Shown: positions 25,927 through 35,524, counted from the first letter of the stretch. The stretch is 64,000 bases of DNA from Agarivorans gilvus (GCF_001420915.1 NZ_CP013021.1:3506501-3570500); one strand, 5' to 3'. A program made the numbers and translations. The notes: generated by a model not told the origin, from the letters alone.

Positions 25927-26468
25927 TGATGGCTCCCTAAGCTTAGCCCTGTTGCTGCTAAGTTAAGCTGACTACGCTGGCTCCAGCGCTTCAAATAAGT
26001 AAAATTGATAATACCTAATAAGGCTATGCTCATACCTAACATAGTGGGCAGAGTGGCCCGTGCGATTGCCGCTGCCATTAATTGTGGATCGCTGTTAGCG
26101 CTTACTGCCATGTTATCAAACACTTCAATCATGCCGCTTACTGTGCCTAACAATCCAAGCAGGGGGCAAAGGCTAATCAAGTTTTTAATCAGACTTAGGT
26201 AGCGTCCTAGCGCCAGCTCTAAGTCGCAGCGTCGGCTTAAATCCTTGGCGGCAGCTTGCCAGTGCAGCGGCAGAGTCTTGCTTTGAGTCTGCTGGTAGTT
26301 ACGTAACAGTTTGGGATAACTTACAAAACGGAACCAGTAGCGCTCCAGTAACAAGCTGGCTAATAGGCTGCTTAGCATTAGCAGTAGGCTGAGCACCCAG
26401 CCTCCTTGATAGAGTAAATCGCTCAGTATATGGCTGGCTTGCTGGTAGGTGTTGAGCAGGCTGTTCAT
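25923..26468 (-). CDS. exbB: ExbB2-type MotA/TolQ/ExbB proton channel protein
   Basis: A 181-aa inner-membrane protein with three hydrophobic segments and the family core SLCPLLGLLGTVSGMIEVF...AIARATLPTMLGMSIALLGI. It is the short ExbB of a TonB2-type system. It sits between the long ExbB-like protein and ExbD, with a 1-base junction upstream and a 4-base overlap downstream. Confidence 0.92.
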   Translation of the reverse strand: MNSLLNTYQQASHILSDLLYQGGWVLSLLLMLSSLLASLLLERYWFRFVSYPKLLRNYQQTQSKTLPLHWQAAAKDLSRRCDLELALGRYLSLIKNLISLCPLLGLLGTVSGMIEVFDNMAVSANSDPQLMAAAIARATLPTMLGMSIALLGIINFTYLKRWSQRSQLNLAATGLSLGSHQ

Positions 26469-27781
26469 TAGCTGGTCTTCAATTCGGATTGAGCGGCCTT
26501 GGGCTGTTGGGCCAACATAGCCAAGCTTTTTTGCTGCATCAACTGCAACAGTATGCGGCTGCGGGTATTTAATAGGCTAGAGCAAAACAGTAAGGGTATG
26601 GCCGCTATCAAACCCAGAACGGTGGTGATCAGGGCTTGTGATATACCTGCTGCCAGCAGGCTTGGGTCACCATTACCAAATAAACTGATACTTTGAAAGG
26701 TCACTATCATGCCAACCACTGTGCCTAATAATCCCAGCAGCGGAGTCACTGCAGCGAATAATTTAACCAGACTTTGACCTCGCTCGAGTTGCGGCAATTC
26801 CAGCAAAATGGCTTGGTCTACTTGCAATTCCAGCTGTTCCAGCGAGGCCAATGGCGTAGCCGCGGCCAGTAATACTCTGCCTAGGGGATTGTCCGCAGAG
26901 GCTTGGCTTTGGCTAAGTTGGCGGCGCACCGCGCGCTCAACCAACATCAGGCGAATCATTCGGTATAGCGCTACCGCTAAACCAATGCAGGCCAAAGCAA
27001 TAATTACCGCGCCCACCTTACCGCCTTGTTGAATCCGTTCTTCCAGCGAAGGGTAGTAGTCTAATTGCCGCAGTAGCTGGCCTCGGGAGGGGTCCACTAA
27101 CAGTTGTGCGGTTTTGCCCGCGTAATAGTCGCGCGCTTGTTGTTGAGCTGCGGGCTGGCTGGGATAAACTTGAAGCTGCTGGGCCTCGCTTCGCCATTCT
27201 AGATATTCGCCCTGTTGATTGATGATGTTGAAGCTACCAATGCGTAGCAAGCTTTGCTGCTGAGGAGCGCCTTGCTGATCTATGAAGCTCGCATCAAAAA
27301 AACTGATAGTGCCACTTATTTGCAGTTGTTGGACTAGCGTAGCGGCCAGTGTTTGCATGCTTTGGGCACTTACTAAGCTGCGTTGCGTGGCAAGATTGAA
27401 GCCTTCAGCCAGCTGCGGATACTGGCTGCTAAGCAGCGATTGGCGCAGTTTGCTTTGGCTTTCTTCAGCCTGTTGCTTGAGTAAATCAAATACCGGCCCT
27501 AATTGGCCACTTTGTTGCTGCAACTGGTGTTGTTGCTCGCTCAAGGCCTGCTCATTGGCTTGAAACTGCTGTTGTAGCCGCTGTTGTTGCTGTTGAGCTT
27601 GTTGTAAGCGCTGCTTGGCTGCTTCAAGTTGTTGTTGTTGCTGCTCTAATCGGATGATAAAGCCTTGTTCTCGTTGCTGATTTTGCTGTTGGCTTTGTTG
27701 AAGCAAGCTCGGGCTGGCGGCTTGGGCGCTAAGGCCAAGTAAGCTCAGGCCTATAGCGAGCATTTGGCAGTATTTATTCAT
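26468..27781 (-). CDS. TtpC-like protein: long MotA/TolQ/ExbB with N-terminal coiled coil
   Basis: A 437-aa protein with a signal peptide, a Gln-rich periplasmic coiled coil (residues 25-115), a beta-rich middle, and from about 255 a three-helix ExbB domain (AAVTPLLGLLGTVVGMIVTFQSIS). This is the layout of TtpC, the extra component required by vibrio TonB2 systems. The ATG at 27781 has GGAGG 6 bases upstream; a GTG one codon earlier is possible. It overlaps the DUF3450 gene by 8 bases. Confidence 0.85.
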   Translation of the reverse strand: MNKYCQMLAIGLSLLGLSAQAASPSLLQQSQQQNQQREQGFIIRLEQQQQQLEAAKQRLQQAQQQQQRLQQQFQANEQALSEQQHQLQQQSGQLGPVFDLLKQQAEESQSKLRQSLLSSQYPQLAEGFNLATQRSLVSAQSMQTLAATLVQQLQISGTISFFDASFIDQQGAPQQQSLLRIGSFNIINQQGEYLEWRSEAQQLQVYPSQPAAQQQARDYYAGKTAQLLVDPSRGQLLRQLDYYPSLEERIQQGGKVGAVIIALACIGLAVALYRMIRLMLVERAVRRQLSQSQASADNPLGRVLLAAATPLASLEQLELQVDQAILLELPQLERGQSLVKLFAAVTPLLGLLGTVVGMIVTFQSISLFGNGDPSLLAAGISQALITTVLGLIAAIPLLFCSSLLNTRSRILLQLMQQKSLAMLAQQPKAAQSELKTS

Positions 27782-28520
27782 CACTCGCCTCCTTAGCGGC
27801 AGGCAGTGGCAAGAGCAGTAAGGCTGGCGCTTGCTGCTCTTGCCAGGCTATCGCAATGGCTTGGCTTAACTCACGATTGGCGGCGTCATCAAGGGCCAGC
27901 CAGGTTTGTTGGTCGGCCTGCCATAGGGCTGATGATTGACCATTCAAGCTTTGGTAGTACAGGGCGGTGCGACCGAGACGAAAGTAGTTTACTTGTTGCT
28001 GGTTTAATGCGCCGGAATAGGCCTCAATGGTTTCCCCATATTCCATTTCAATTTGATAGGCCTCGAGCACTTGGCGGTATTTCTCGGCCAAACTTACATC
28101 GGCGCGATCCAGTAAGCTGGCTAAGCGAGTAAGCCGCTGTTGGCGCTCCTGGCTAAGAAAGGGCAGGTCACTCGCCACAAAGTTTTGCAACTGGCTTAAT
28201 AGTTGGTGCACCATCGGTAGGGCTAACTGCTGGCTATACTGCAGTTCTTGGAGATCTTGTTCCAACTGAGTCGATTGTTGGTTTTGTTGGGCAGTCATGG
28301 CACTCAAGTGCTGGTTATATTGCTCTAATAGTTGAGCCTGTTGCAGTAGCGCTTGGCTTTGCTCTGCCGCGGCTTGGCGCTGTTGTTCGAGCTGGTCGAT
28401 GCGTTGTTGAGATGCACTATTTAGCTCTTGGAGCCGCAGTTGCTCGTCAACTTTCACACCGGCTTGAGCCTGGCCTAACAGCAGACTAACAAAGATAAAA
28501 ATCAGGCATCGCATAAGCAT
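27774..28520 (-). CDS. DUF3450 family periplasmic coiled-coil protein
   Basis: A 248-aa protein with a signal peptide (CLIFIFVSLLLGQAQAG), an extended coiled coil (residues 25-100) and a compact C-terminal part with YRQVLEAYQIEMEYGETIEAYSG and RLGRTALYYQSLNG, the DUF3450 pattern. DUF3450 genes are regular first members of TtpC-type TonB clusters. The start at 28520 is set by AAGGA 6 bases upstream. First gene of the six-gene operon. Confidence 0.85.
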   Translation of the reverse strand: MLMRCLIFIFVSLLLGQAQAGVKVDEQLRLQELNSASQQRIDQLEQQRQAAAEQSQALLQQAQLLEQYNQHLSAMTAQQNQQSTQLEQDLQELQYSQQLALPMVHQLLSQLQNFVASDLPFLSQERQQRLTRLASLLDRADVSLAEKYRQVLEAYQIEMEYGETIEAYSGALNQQQVNYFRLGRTALYYQSLNGQSSALWQADQQTWLALDDAANRELSQAIAIAWQEQQAPALLLLPLPAAKEASDE

Positions 28521-28523
28521 CAA

Positions 28524-28804
28524 CTTTCCTTAGCTAATAAACAGCCCCTTGCGTTGCAAGATTTCTTTGATTAAAGGGCTTGCTTAAGTTTAAAACCTAG
28601 AGGCTAGAAGAGTGTATTTTAAACAAGCGAGATTATAAGGCAAAAGCAGGCGCTTAAAATGAATTATCTGCATGTTCGGCCTCTAGCTCTGGCGCTAAAT
28701 ATTTAATGGGGCATCGCGAGTAATACTAAACTGTAAAATGGAATCAACATTAGATGAAATTGATGTAAAATCGCCGTTTACTTGTTAACAACATTGGCCC
28801 ATGG
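28524..28804. other. Divergent promoter region of the TonB2 operon and the GGDEF-EAL gene
   Basis: About 280 bases between divergent genes. I see no Fur box, RNA or repeat; the TonB operon is therefore not obviously iron-controlled from this sequence. Confidence 0.4.
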
Positions 28805-31249
28805 ATGAGACGTCGCCTTTCACTACGCTACCTTTTGTTCTTCTTGAGTATGACTGCCGCCCTGTTGCCCACTTTACTGGTGAGCTCGTGGTTTCAACAA
28901 CAACTGCATGAACATGAAACAGCGATGGTGCAAGAGAAGCATTTGCTGATCGCTAAAAATTTGAGCCTAGTGCTTGAGCAATATGCCCAACAAACCTCCA
29001 TCGTATTTAACGGGCTGTCCCATTCTTTGGTGGTGGAGCACTCCGCGGAAGATTTGGCTCCTCTATTAGAAGGGGTCAACATTTATGCTTTAGCCGAATG
29101 GCAACTGGGCCGAGGTCAGCACTTCTTTTACGGTTCGCTTAACTCTAAGCTGTTTGCCAATCCGCCGGTGCAATTACAGGTGGCATTAGAGCAAGCAAGA
29201 AATAATCGAGGACGTGTTATTTTCAGCGGTGTGGTGGTGGAAGGTTTGGCTCAGCCCAGTCTTATCTTGTGTCTTTATCAGGGACAAGATCGCTATTGGA
29301 TAGGCGCTTTGGGCACCCAATACTTTTTGAAAATTCAAGCCGCCTTAAACTTTGGTGAGCAGGGCCATGCCGCTATTTTCGACCAATACGCAAGAGTATT
29401 GGCTCATCCCAACCAGCAGTGGTATTTACATGCTGAAAACCTTTCTGAGTTAAGTCCCTTAGTTAAAATGCGTAAGCAGAGCTCGGGGGTTGATCAGTTC
29501 TATTCGCCTGCTTTACAAAAAGAGATGATTGCCGGTTTTGCGCGGGTTGAGCCGACTGGCTGGCGGATTATCGTGCCTCAGCCGCTAGCCGAGTTACAAC
29601 AGCAGTCGACTCAGTTGCAGCGTTATGCTTTTGTTATTAGCCTGCTTTGCTTGCTGTTAGTGGGGGTGGTGACTTGGTTTCTAGCCTGCATGATCGTAAG
29701 CCCTATTCGCAAGGTAGTGGAAACCGCCGAGGAAATTTCCCATGGTGAAATGGGTAAATATGTACAGTTAAATAGGTGGTGCACCCCTGTAGAAATTGCC
29801 GCTTTAGAAGCCAAGTTTAATGCCATGGCCGGAGAGGTCTATACCAGTAGAACCTTATTAGAACAGCGGGTTAAACAGCGCACCGCGGCCTTAAGTAAAG
29901 AAGTGGCGGTGAGAAAAAAGGCCCAGCAACAAATTTGGCAACAAGCCAATTTTGACCCGCTAACTAAGTTGCCTAATCGGCGCATGATCAACCGCTTATT
30001 GAATGATGCCATTGCCAGCCGTAGTGGCGAACAGCGAGTGGCTTTAATGTTGCTGGACTTAGATCAGTTTAAGGGCATTAACGATACCCTAGGCCATGAC
30101 ATGGGCGATATGCTGTTACAAATTGCCGCCCAACGTATTCAGCATTGTATTGCTGAAGGGGAGCATGTGGCGCGCCTTGGTGGTGACGAATTTGTCATCC
30201 TACTTAACGAGCAGGCGCAAGGCCAAAGGGTGGCCGAAGTAGGAGAGGCGGTGCTGCAAACGCTTAATACGCCATTTCAGTTGGGTATTGAACGAGTTTA
30301 TATTTCTACCAGTATTGGCGTGGCGTTTGCCCCAGATGATGGTGATAGCATCGACGATTTACTTAAACATGCCGATCAGGCGATGTATGTAGCCAAGCAA
30401 CAGGGGCGTAATCGCTTAAGCTATTTTACTGCTTCACTGCAAGAGCAAGCCCAGGTGCGGCGAATGCTAGCCAATGACTTACGCCAAGCTGTGGCGAAAA
30501 ATCAGTTGCATTTGCACTATCAACCGATTGTTGAAATAAGCACTGGGCGCTTAATTAAAGCAGAGGTATTGGTGCGCTGGCTGCACCCCAAACAGGGCTG
30601 GATTAGCCCCAGCGACTTTATCCATATCGCCGAAGAAACCGGCATTGTGTTGGAAATGGGCAACTGGATCTTCTCTCAGGCGGTGGCGCAACTTAAAGCT
30701 TGGAAGGAGCAAGGTATGGCCCCGATTCAGCTGAGTATTAATACTTCGCCAAAACAGTATTATGAAGCCGAGTTTGATGTGGCGCAGTGGTTACAGGAGC
30801 TGCAAGACGCCGGGCTCTCGAGCGCCGATGTGGTAATGGAAATCACCGAAGGTTTGTTAATGGAGAATAGCCCGCAGGTTGACCAAAAATTGTTAGCCTT
30901 GAGTGAAGCCGGTGTGGCAGTGGCCTTAGATGACTTTGGTACTGGGTATTCTTCGCTAGCCTACTTGCAGAAGTTTGATATTGAGTTTCTAAAAATTGAT
31001 CGCATGTTCATCGAAAATCTAGCCCAAGATGGTGATGATTTGGCGGTGTGTAAGGCGATTATTGTGATGGCACATAAGTTGGGCATAGAGGTGATCGCCG
31101 AAGGCATTGAAACCGCCTTACAGGCATCTTTATTAGAAGAAGCGGGTTGTGATTATGCTCAAGGCTTTTGGTTTTCAGAGCCACTCAATGCGCAGGATTT
31201 TGCTGAAATCTTAGCTGGGCAAGCTTCTTTATTGCCACCGAAATGCTAA
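28805..31249 (+). CDS. Membrane-bound GGDEF-EAL cyclic-di-GMP protein
   Basis: An 814-aa protein. A transmembrane helix (about 8-28), a roughly 240-residue periplasmic Cache-like sensor, a second helix (about 275-298), HAMP, then GGDEF (ARLGGDEFVILL intact, no obvious RxxD inhibitory site) and EAL (KAEVLVRW, EITEG, DDFGTGYSSLAYL, LKIDRMF, EGIET). Both enzyme motifs look intact, so it could synthesise and degrade c-di-GMP. The sensor ligand is unknown. The start is ATG at 28805; its SD is weak. Confidence 0.92.
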   Translation: MRRRLSLRYLLFFLSMTAALLPTLLVSSWFQQQLHEHETAMVQEKHLLIAKNLSLVLEQYAQQTSIVFNGLSHSLVVEHSAEDLAPLLEGVNIYALAEWQLGRGQHFFYGSLNSKLFANPPVQLQVALEQARNNRGRVIFSGVVVEGLAQPSLILCLYQGQDRYWIGALGTQYFLKIQAALNFGEQGHAAIFDQYARVLAHPNQQWYLHAENLSELSPLVKMRKQSSGVDQFYSPALQKEMIAGFARVEPTGWRIIVPQPLAELQQQSTQLQRYAFVISLLCLLLVGVVTWFLACMIVSPIRKVVETAEEISHGEMGKYVQLNRWCTPVEIAALEAKFNAMAGEVYTSRTLLEQRVKQRTAALSKEVAVRKKAQQQIWQQANFDPLTKLPNRRMINRLLNDAIASRSGEQRVALMLLDLDQFKGINDTLGHDMGDMLLQIAAQRIQHCIAEGEHVARLGGDEFVILLNEQAQGQRVAEVGEAVLQTLNTPFQLGIERVYISTSIGVAFAPDDGDSIDDLLKHADQAMYVAKQQGRNRLSYFTASLQEQAQVRRMLANDLRQAVAKNQLHLHYQPIVEISTGRLIKAEVLVRWLHPKQGWISPSDFIHIAEETGIVLEMGNWIFSQAVAQLKAWKEQGMAPIQLSINTSPKQYYEAEFDVAQWLQELQDAGLSSADVVMEITEGLLMENSPQVDQKLLALSEAGVAVALDDFGTGYSSLAYLQKFDIEFLKIDRMFIENLAQDGDDLAVCKAIIVMAHKLGIEVIAEGIETALQASLLEEAGCDYAQGFWFSEPLNAQDFAEILAGQASLLPPKC

Positions 31250-31307
31250 GCCGAGCCAGCTTTGTTACACTGTAGCTCGCACTCAGTGTTATCAAGGTTG
31301 TTTGTTC

Positions 31308-31721
31308 ATGCTGGAAATTTCAAATCAGCTTCGCTTGGCCGAATGGGAAATTGAATTAAGCGCTATTCGTGCTCAGGGAGCTGGTGGACAAAATGTTAAT
31401 AAAGTCGCCAGCGCGGTTCATCTTCGCTTCGACATTAAACGCTCTAGCCTGCCGGCTTTTTATAAAGAGCGTTTGCTAAAACTCAATGACCAACGTATTT
31501 CTAAAGAAGGTGTGGTTATCATCAAGGCGCAGTCTCACCGCACCCAAGAGCGCAATAAAGAAGATGCCTTATTACGCTTGAAAGAGTTGATTATGAGTGC
31601 CACTGCGGTACAGAAAAAACGCCGCCCCACTAAAGCGACTTATGGATCTCAGCGTCGGCGCATGGATAAAAAGACCCAACGAGGCCAAACCAAGCAGCTG
31701 CGCTCTAAGATCAGCTATTAA
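31308..31721 (+). CDS. arfB: Ribosome-rescue peptidyl-tRNA hydrolase ArfB (YaeJ)
   Basis: A 137-aa protein with the release-factor GGQ motif (RAQGAGGQNVNKVASAVHLRFD) and the long basic tail (KKRRPTKATYGSQRRRMDKKTQRGQTKQLRSK) that enters the empty mRNA channel of stalled ribosomes. It hydrolyses peptidyl-tRNA on non-stop ribosomes. The ATG at 31308 has AAGG upstream; an in-frame TTG two codons earlier is less likely. Confidence 0.93.
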   Translation: MLEISNQLRLAEWEIELSAIRAQGAGGQNVNKVASAVHLRFDIKRSSLPAFYKERLLKLNDQRISKEGVVIIKAQSHRTQERNKEDALLRLKELIMSATAVQKKRRPTKATYGSQRRRMDKKTQRGQTKQLRSKISY

Positions 31722-31725
31722 AGGT

Positions 31726-31799
31726 CTTGTTTACTGAATTCCACTCTGCTCGGTAGCGAATTTGCCAGTGATCTAGCTCGAAAAAAGCAAGTAAACAAG
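31726..31799. repeat. Inverted repeat upstream of the fructokinase gene
   Basis: CTTGTTTACT at 31726-31735 is the exact reverse complement of AGTAAACAAG at 31790-31799. The interval contains a second imperfect pair (GCGAATTTGCCAG and CTGGTCGCAAATCCGC, the latter extending to about 31820). It lies between arfB and the sugar operon, so it may be a regulator site or an RNA structure. Confidence 0.45.
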
Positions 31800-31885
31800 C
31801 TTGCTGGTCGCAAATCCGCCTGACTCATCCCTCGTTTCTGTGTAAGGTTTTTGTTCCTTCTTTATCACAGTTTTGAGGTTACAGG

Positions 31886-32872
31886 GTGTCGCGTTTATTG
31901 GCCTTTGGTGAAGTATTGGTGGATTGGATCCCGCTTGAGTTACAACGCCAGGGACGGCTTGAGATACCTATTTATGGACAATTCCCCGGTGGCGCTCCGG
32001 CTAATGTGGCGGTCGCCGTAGCTGAGCTTGGCCAATCTGCCTATATGCTGGGGCAAGTGGGCGCCGATCCCGCGGGAGATTTTTTACGAGACTGTTTACT
32101 GCGCCAGCAGGTGAATTGTGACTATTTGTTACGCAGCGAGCAACATGCCACGCCAATGGCTTTTGTCAGCTTAGACGCCGACGGCGAGCGTAGTTTTACC
32201 TTTCAACGCAGCGATAGCGCCGATCTAAAATTGAAAGCCAGTTCTTTTCCGCTGAGCTTATTTCAATCGTCGGGTATCGTTCATGTTTGTTCTAATACCT
32301 TAACCGAAGCAGAAATCGCCATGACCACCATGTCGCTATTGGCCAATGCGCGGCAGGCCGGCATGTTGGTTAGCTTCGACGTGAATTTACGCCTACCCTT
32401 GTGGCAGGACACATCGGCCTTGGTGAAGCGAGTGATGGCACTGGCGGGGCTTAGCGATATGCTTAAGTTAAGCCAGCAAGAGTGGGATTATTTGTCGGAG
32501 CAGTTGGCGGTGAACGATCTCGATGCCCGCCTATTTGCGCTAGGTGTGCAAGTGATTCTACTAACCAATGGCGGCGCGGCGGTACAGTTATTACTGCCTA
32601 AGCAACGGATTAGCCTAAGTCCGCCGCAGGTAGAAGTGGTGGATACCACCGGTGCGGGAGATGCGTTTAGCGGTGCTTGGTTAGCTTATTTGCTAGAGCA
32701 GCAAATAGATGATTTGCCAGCCTTAAAAAGGGCCCTGGCTGAGCCTCCAATCTTGCAGCAAGCCTTAGCTTACGCGGTGAATGCCGGAGCTTTAGCAGTG
32801 ACTAAAGCCGGTGCTTGGAGTGCCTTGCCCAATGCCGATGAATTAAATGCTTTTATTCAAGCCAAGGAGTAA
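31886..32872 (+). CDS. Fructokinase, PfkB/ribokinase family
   Basis: A 328-aa sugar kinase. The N-terminal PfkB signature GGAPANVAVAVAELG and the C-terminal DTTGAGDAFSGAW (catalytic Asp, anion hole) are intact; AFGEVLVDWIP at the start is typical of fructokinases. It phosphorylates fructose to fructose 6-phosphate. GTG start with GAGG upstream. The AGE-family isomerase follows after 2 bases, so the pair forms an operon. Confidence 0.85.
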   Translation: MSRLLAFGEVLVDWIPLELQRQGRLEIPIYGQFPGGAPANVAVAVAELGQSAYMLGQVGADPAGDFLRDCLLRQQVNCDYLLRSEQHATPMAFVSLDADGERSFTFQRSDSADLKLKASSFPLSLFQSSGIVHVCSNTLTEAEIAMTTMSLLANARQAGMLVSFDVNLRLPLWQDTSALVKRVMALAGLSDMLKLSQQEWDYLSEQLAVNDLDARLFALGVQVILLTNGGAAVQLLLPKQRISLSPPQVEVVDTTGAGDAFSGAWLAYLLEQQIDDLPALKRALAEPPILQQALAYAVNAGALAVTKAGAWSALPNADELNAFIQAKE

Positions 32873-32874
32873 CT

Positions 32875-34059
32875 ATGTTGCCAGTTTTTCGCAGTAGTCA
32901 GTTTTTGCAAGAGCACTTGTTAAACCTAAGTGATTTTTATCAGCAGTATGCCATTGACCCTGAAGGTGGCTATTTTCAATCTTTGCTACCCAGCGGTGAA
33001 GTACAGCAGGGCAGTGTGAAACAATTGGTGAGCTCTACGCGCTTGGCCTACATCTTTGCTCAGGTGGGCTTACGTGAGAACAATAGCTACTACTTAGCCT
33101 TAGCCGAACATGGTTTTAGCTATGTTGAGCAGGTACATTTCGATCCACAAAGACAAGCTTATAACTGGCTATTGGATGGGCATCAAGCGATAGATAAAGG
33201 CAATCTTTGTTATGGCTTGGCGTTTGTTATGTTGATGTATTCGGCAGCGGTTAAGGTCGGACGTGAAGGAGCCAAGCAGCAGCTTAAAGCTTGTTTTGAG
33301 CTTATGGAGCAGCGTTTTTGGCAGCCTGAATGGGGTCTTTATGCCGATGAGGCTAGCCCTGATTGGCGCGAACTTAGCCCCTATCGAGGCCAGAATGCCA
33401 ATATGCATGCCTGTGAAGCGATGATTGCGGCCTATGAAGCCACTCAGGACGAGGTCTACCTGCATCGAGCCATCACCATCGCGCAAAATATTTGCTTACG
33501 TCAAAGTTATGCCACCGACGGTTTAATTTGGGAGCACTATCAGCAGGATTGGCAATTAGATTGGGATTTTAATAAAGATGACCCCAAAAACCTGTATCGG
33601 CCCTGGGGCTTTCAGCCGGGTCATCAAACCGAGTGGGCGAAGCTGCTGGTGATGTTATCGCGTCACCATGCCGCGGCTTGGTTACTCCCTTGTGCCGAAA
33701 AGTTGTTTCGTTATGCCATGGAGAAAGCTTGGGATTACCAATATGGTGGCCTGTACTACGGTATGGCGCCGGATGGTTCGGTTTGCGATGATGAAAAGTA
33801 TTTTTGGGTGCAAGCGGAGTCTTTTGCGGCGGCTGCTTTGCTCGCCACCGCTACCGGGAAACAAGAGTATTGGACGGCTTACGACAGCTTATGGAAATAT
33901 TCTTGGCAGCATTTTTGTGAGTCTAAACATCAACCTTGGTGGCGGGTGTTAAGCCGCGAAGGTAAAGTACAAGACCCGCTAGTGGCTCGTCCCGGAGCCA
34001 AGATTGACTACCATACCATTGGAGCCTGTTTAGAAGTATTGCGCGCCTTAGGCGCATAG
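32875..34059 (+). CDS. AGE family epimerase/isomerase, probable mannose isomerase
   Basis: A 394-aa (alpha/alpha)6-barrel protein. Family motifs: LVSSTRLAYIFA, NANMHACEAMIAAYEAT, PWGFQPGHQTEWAKLL and PGAKIDYHTIGACLEVLRAL with the catalytic histidines. Members epimerise N-acylglucosamine or interconvert mannose and fructose. Because it follows a fructokinase with a 2-base gap, aldose-ketose isomerisation (mannose to fructose) is the likely activity. This substrate call is inference. Confidence 0.82.
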   Translation: MLPVFRSSQFLQEHLLNLSDFYQQYAIDPEGGYFQSLLPSGEVQQGSVKQLVSSTRLAYIFAQVGLRENNSYYLALAEHGFSYVEQVHFDPQRQAYNWLLDGHQAIDKGNLCYGLAFVMLMYSAAVKVGREGAKQQLKACFELMEQRFWQPEWGLYADEASPDWRELSPYRGQNANMHACEAMIAAYEATQDEVYLHRAITIAQNICLRQSYATDGLIWEHYQQDWQLDWDFNKDDPKNLYRPWGFQPGHQTEWAKLLVMLSRHHAAAWLLPCAEKLFRYAMEKAWDYQYGGLYYGMAPDGSVCDDEKYFWVQAESFAAAALLATATGKQEYWTAYDSLWKYSWQHFCESKHQPWWRVLSREGKVQDPLVARPGAKIDYHTIGACLEVLRALGA

Positions 34060-34092
34060 ATTTATAGGTATAGTTAGCCATTATGCTTAAGC

Positions 34093-34116
34093 ATCAGGGC
34101 GCGGCCACGCCCTGAT
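34093..34116 (+). terminator. Hairpin after the sugar operon
   Basis: ATCAGGGCG pairs with CGCCCTGAT across a 6-base loop, 33 bases after the isomerase stop. No clean T-run follows directly (a TTTT comes 8 bases later), so efficiency is uncertain. Confidence 0.5.
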
Positions 34117-34182
34117 ATAAGCGCTTTTGCTAATAGGCAGTTATGCTAGGCTTGTCGTTTCGATGTTTAGGGAAAAACACTG

Positions 34183-35471
34183 GTGGATACTTACTATACG
34201 CTTTGTTATTTAGCCGCCTTGGCAATGATTATTGCTTACCTCAATAACCGTATTGGCTCTTGGCAGACCACGATTACTATTACTGCTGCGTCTATTTCTT
34301 TGTCTTTACTGGCCATGGGTTTAGGACAAAGTGGTTGGTTGCAGTCCTATCCTCAGTTAATTGCATCGCTGCATGCTCTAGATTTTAAAGAATTATTACT
34401 CCATGGCATGTTGGGTTTTTTGCTGTTTGCTGGTGGCTTGGGCATTAATCTGCGTTATTTGGAGCACCAGGCAAAAGAAATTGCCGTCTTAGCCTTGTTC
34501 TCAACCCTGTTATCTAGCTTTACTGTGGCCGGGTTATTGTGGTTTTGTTTACCCTACATTGGCTTGCCGATGGATTTTATCTACTGCCTATTGTTTGGCG
34601 CGCTGATTTCACCCACCGACCCGATTGCGGTATTGGCTATTGTGAAGACGATGAATGCACCGAAACAAATTGCAGTGCAAGTTGAGGGGGAATCATTATT
34701 TAATGATGGCTTTGGTCTGGTGATGTTTGTCTCGGTATTTGGCATCGCCTTTGAGCAGCAAGAGTTGAGTGCGGCATCAATCTCTTGGTTATTTATTCAA
34801 GAAGCCTTGGGCGGCATAGCCTATGGTTTTGTGCTGGGTTTAGTGGCCAACTATTTAATTAAACATACCGATGATGATTCCTTGGAATTGTTAGTGAGTT
34901 TAGCCATTCCGTCAGCGGGTTTTGTCTTTGCCGAGCAGTTGGGAGTATCAGGGGCGTTAGCGATGGTGGTGGCGGGAATATTTATTGGCCATGTAACGCG
35001 AGAGCGGTATTTTACCAAGGCCAGCAAGCGTGGCTTTGATCATCTATGGCATGTCTTAGAAGAGTTTTTAAACAACCTGTTATTTTTGCTGATTGGTTTA
35101 GTGGTGGTCGGGTTTACTTTCCACATCGAAAACTTGTGGCTGATGCTATTGGCTATTCCCTTGGTATTGCTCAGTCGCTTAATCAGTGTTGGTTTGCCTT
35201 ATATTGGTTTCTCGATGAAACGGACTTACAACCCGATGTCGGTACCTATTTTAACCTGGGGTGGCTTGCGCGGGGGTTAGCACTGGCGATGGCCATGTCG
35301 ATACCGGCTGGCGTGATAGTGTTGCCTGAGAAAAACATCGGTGTGCGGGAAATGATTTTAGTCATGACCTACGCCGTGGTGGTGTTTTCTATTTTAGTGC
35401 AGGGCTCAAGCATTGTGCCTTTGATCAATAAAGCCAAAGAGTATGAGCGTAAAAGAAAAACGACTGTTTAA
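34183..35471 (+). pseudogene. Na+/H+ antiporter (NhaP/CPA1 type), single-base frameshift near the 3' end
   Basis: The first frame encodes 365 residues with eleven or so membrane segments and CPA1 motifs (GALISPTDPIAVLAI, EGESLFNDGFGLVMF), ending abruptly at WGGLRGG-stop (35280). The missing end, LALAMAMSIPAG through to ERKRKTTV, continues in another frame to 35471. One extra G in the GGGGG run at 35272-35276 restores a single 429-aa protein with the standard GGLRGGLALA motif. So it is either a genuine inactivating deletion or a sequencing error. GTG start with AGGG upstream. Confidence 0.8.
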
Positions 35472-35496
35472 TTTTGTTGTAAATCTCCAGCGTAAT

Positions 35497-35524
35497 AGCA
35501 ATGGCCTTAGTGGCCATTGCTTTA
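35497..35524. terminator. Bidirectional terminator
   Basis: AGCAATGGCC pairs with GGCCATTGCT around TTAGT. It lies between the antiporter and the convergent aspartic protease-like gene, whose stop is at 35522. T-rich on the antiporter side (TTTACTT). Confidence 0.7.

Noticed and set aside
28524..28804. Fur box for the TonB2 operon
   Set aside because: I looked for the 19-bp pattern in this promoter region and saw none, in contrast with the clear site at 20977-20995.
35268..35280. Programmed -1 frameshift in the antiporter gene
   Set aside because: The zero-frame codons GGG GGT are preceded by C, so there is no X XXY YYZ slippery heptamer, and no downstream pseudoknot is evident; deletion or sequencing error is simpler.
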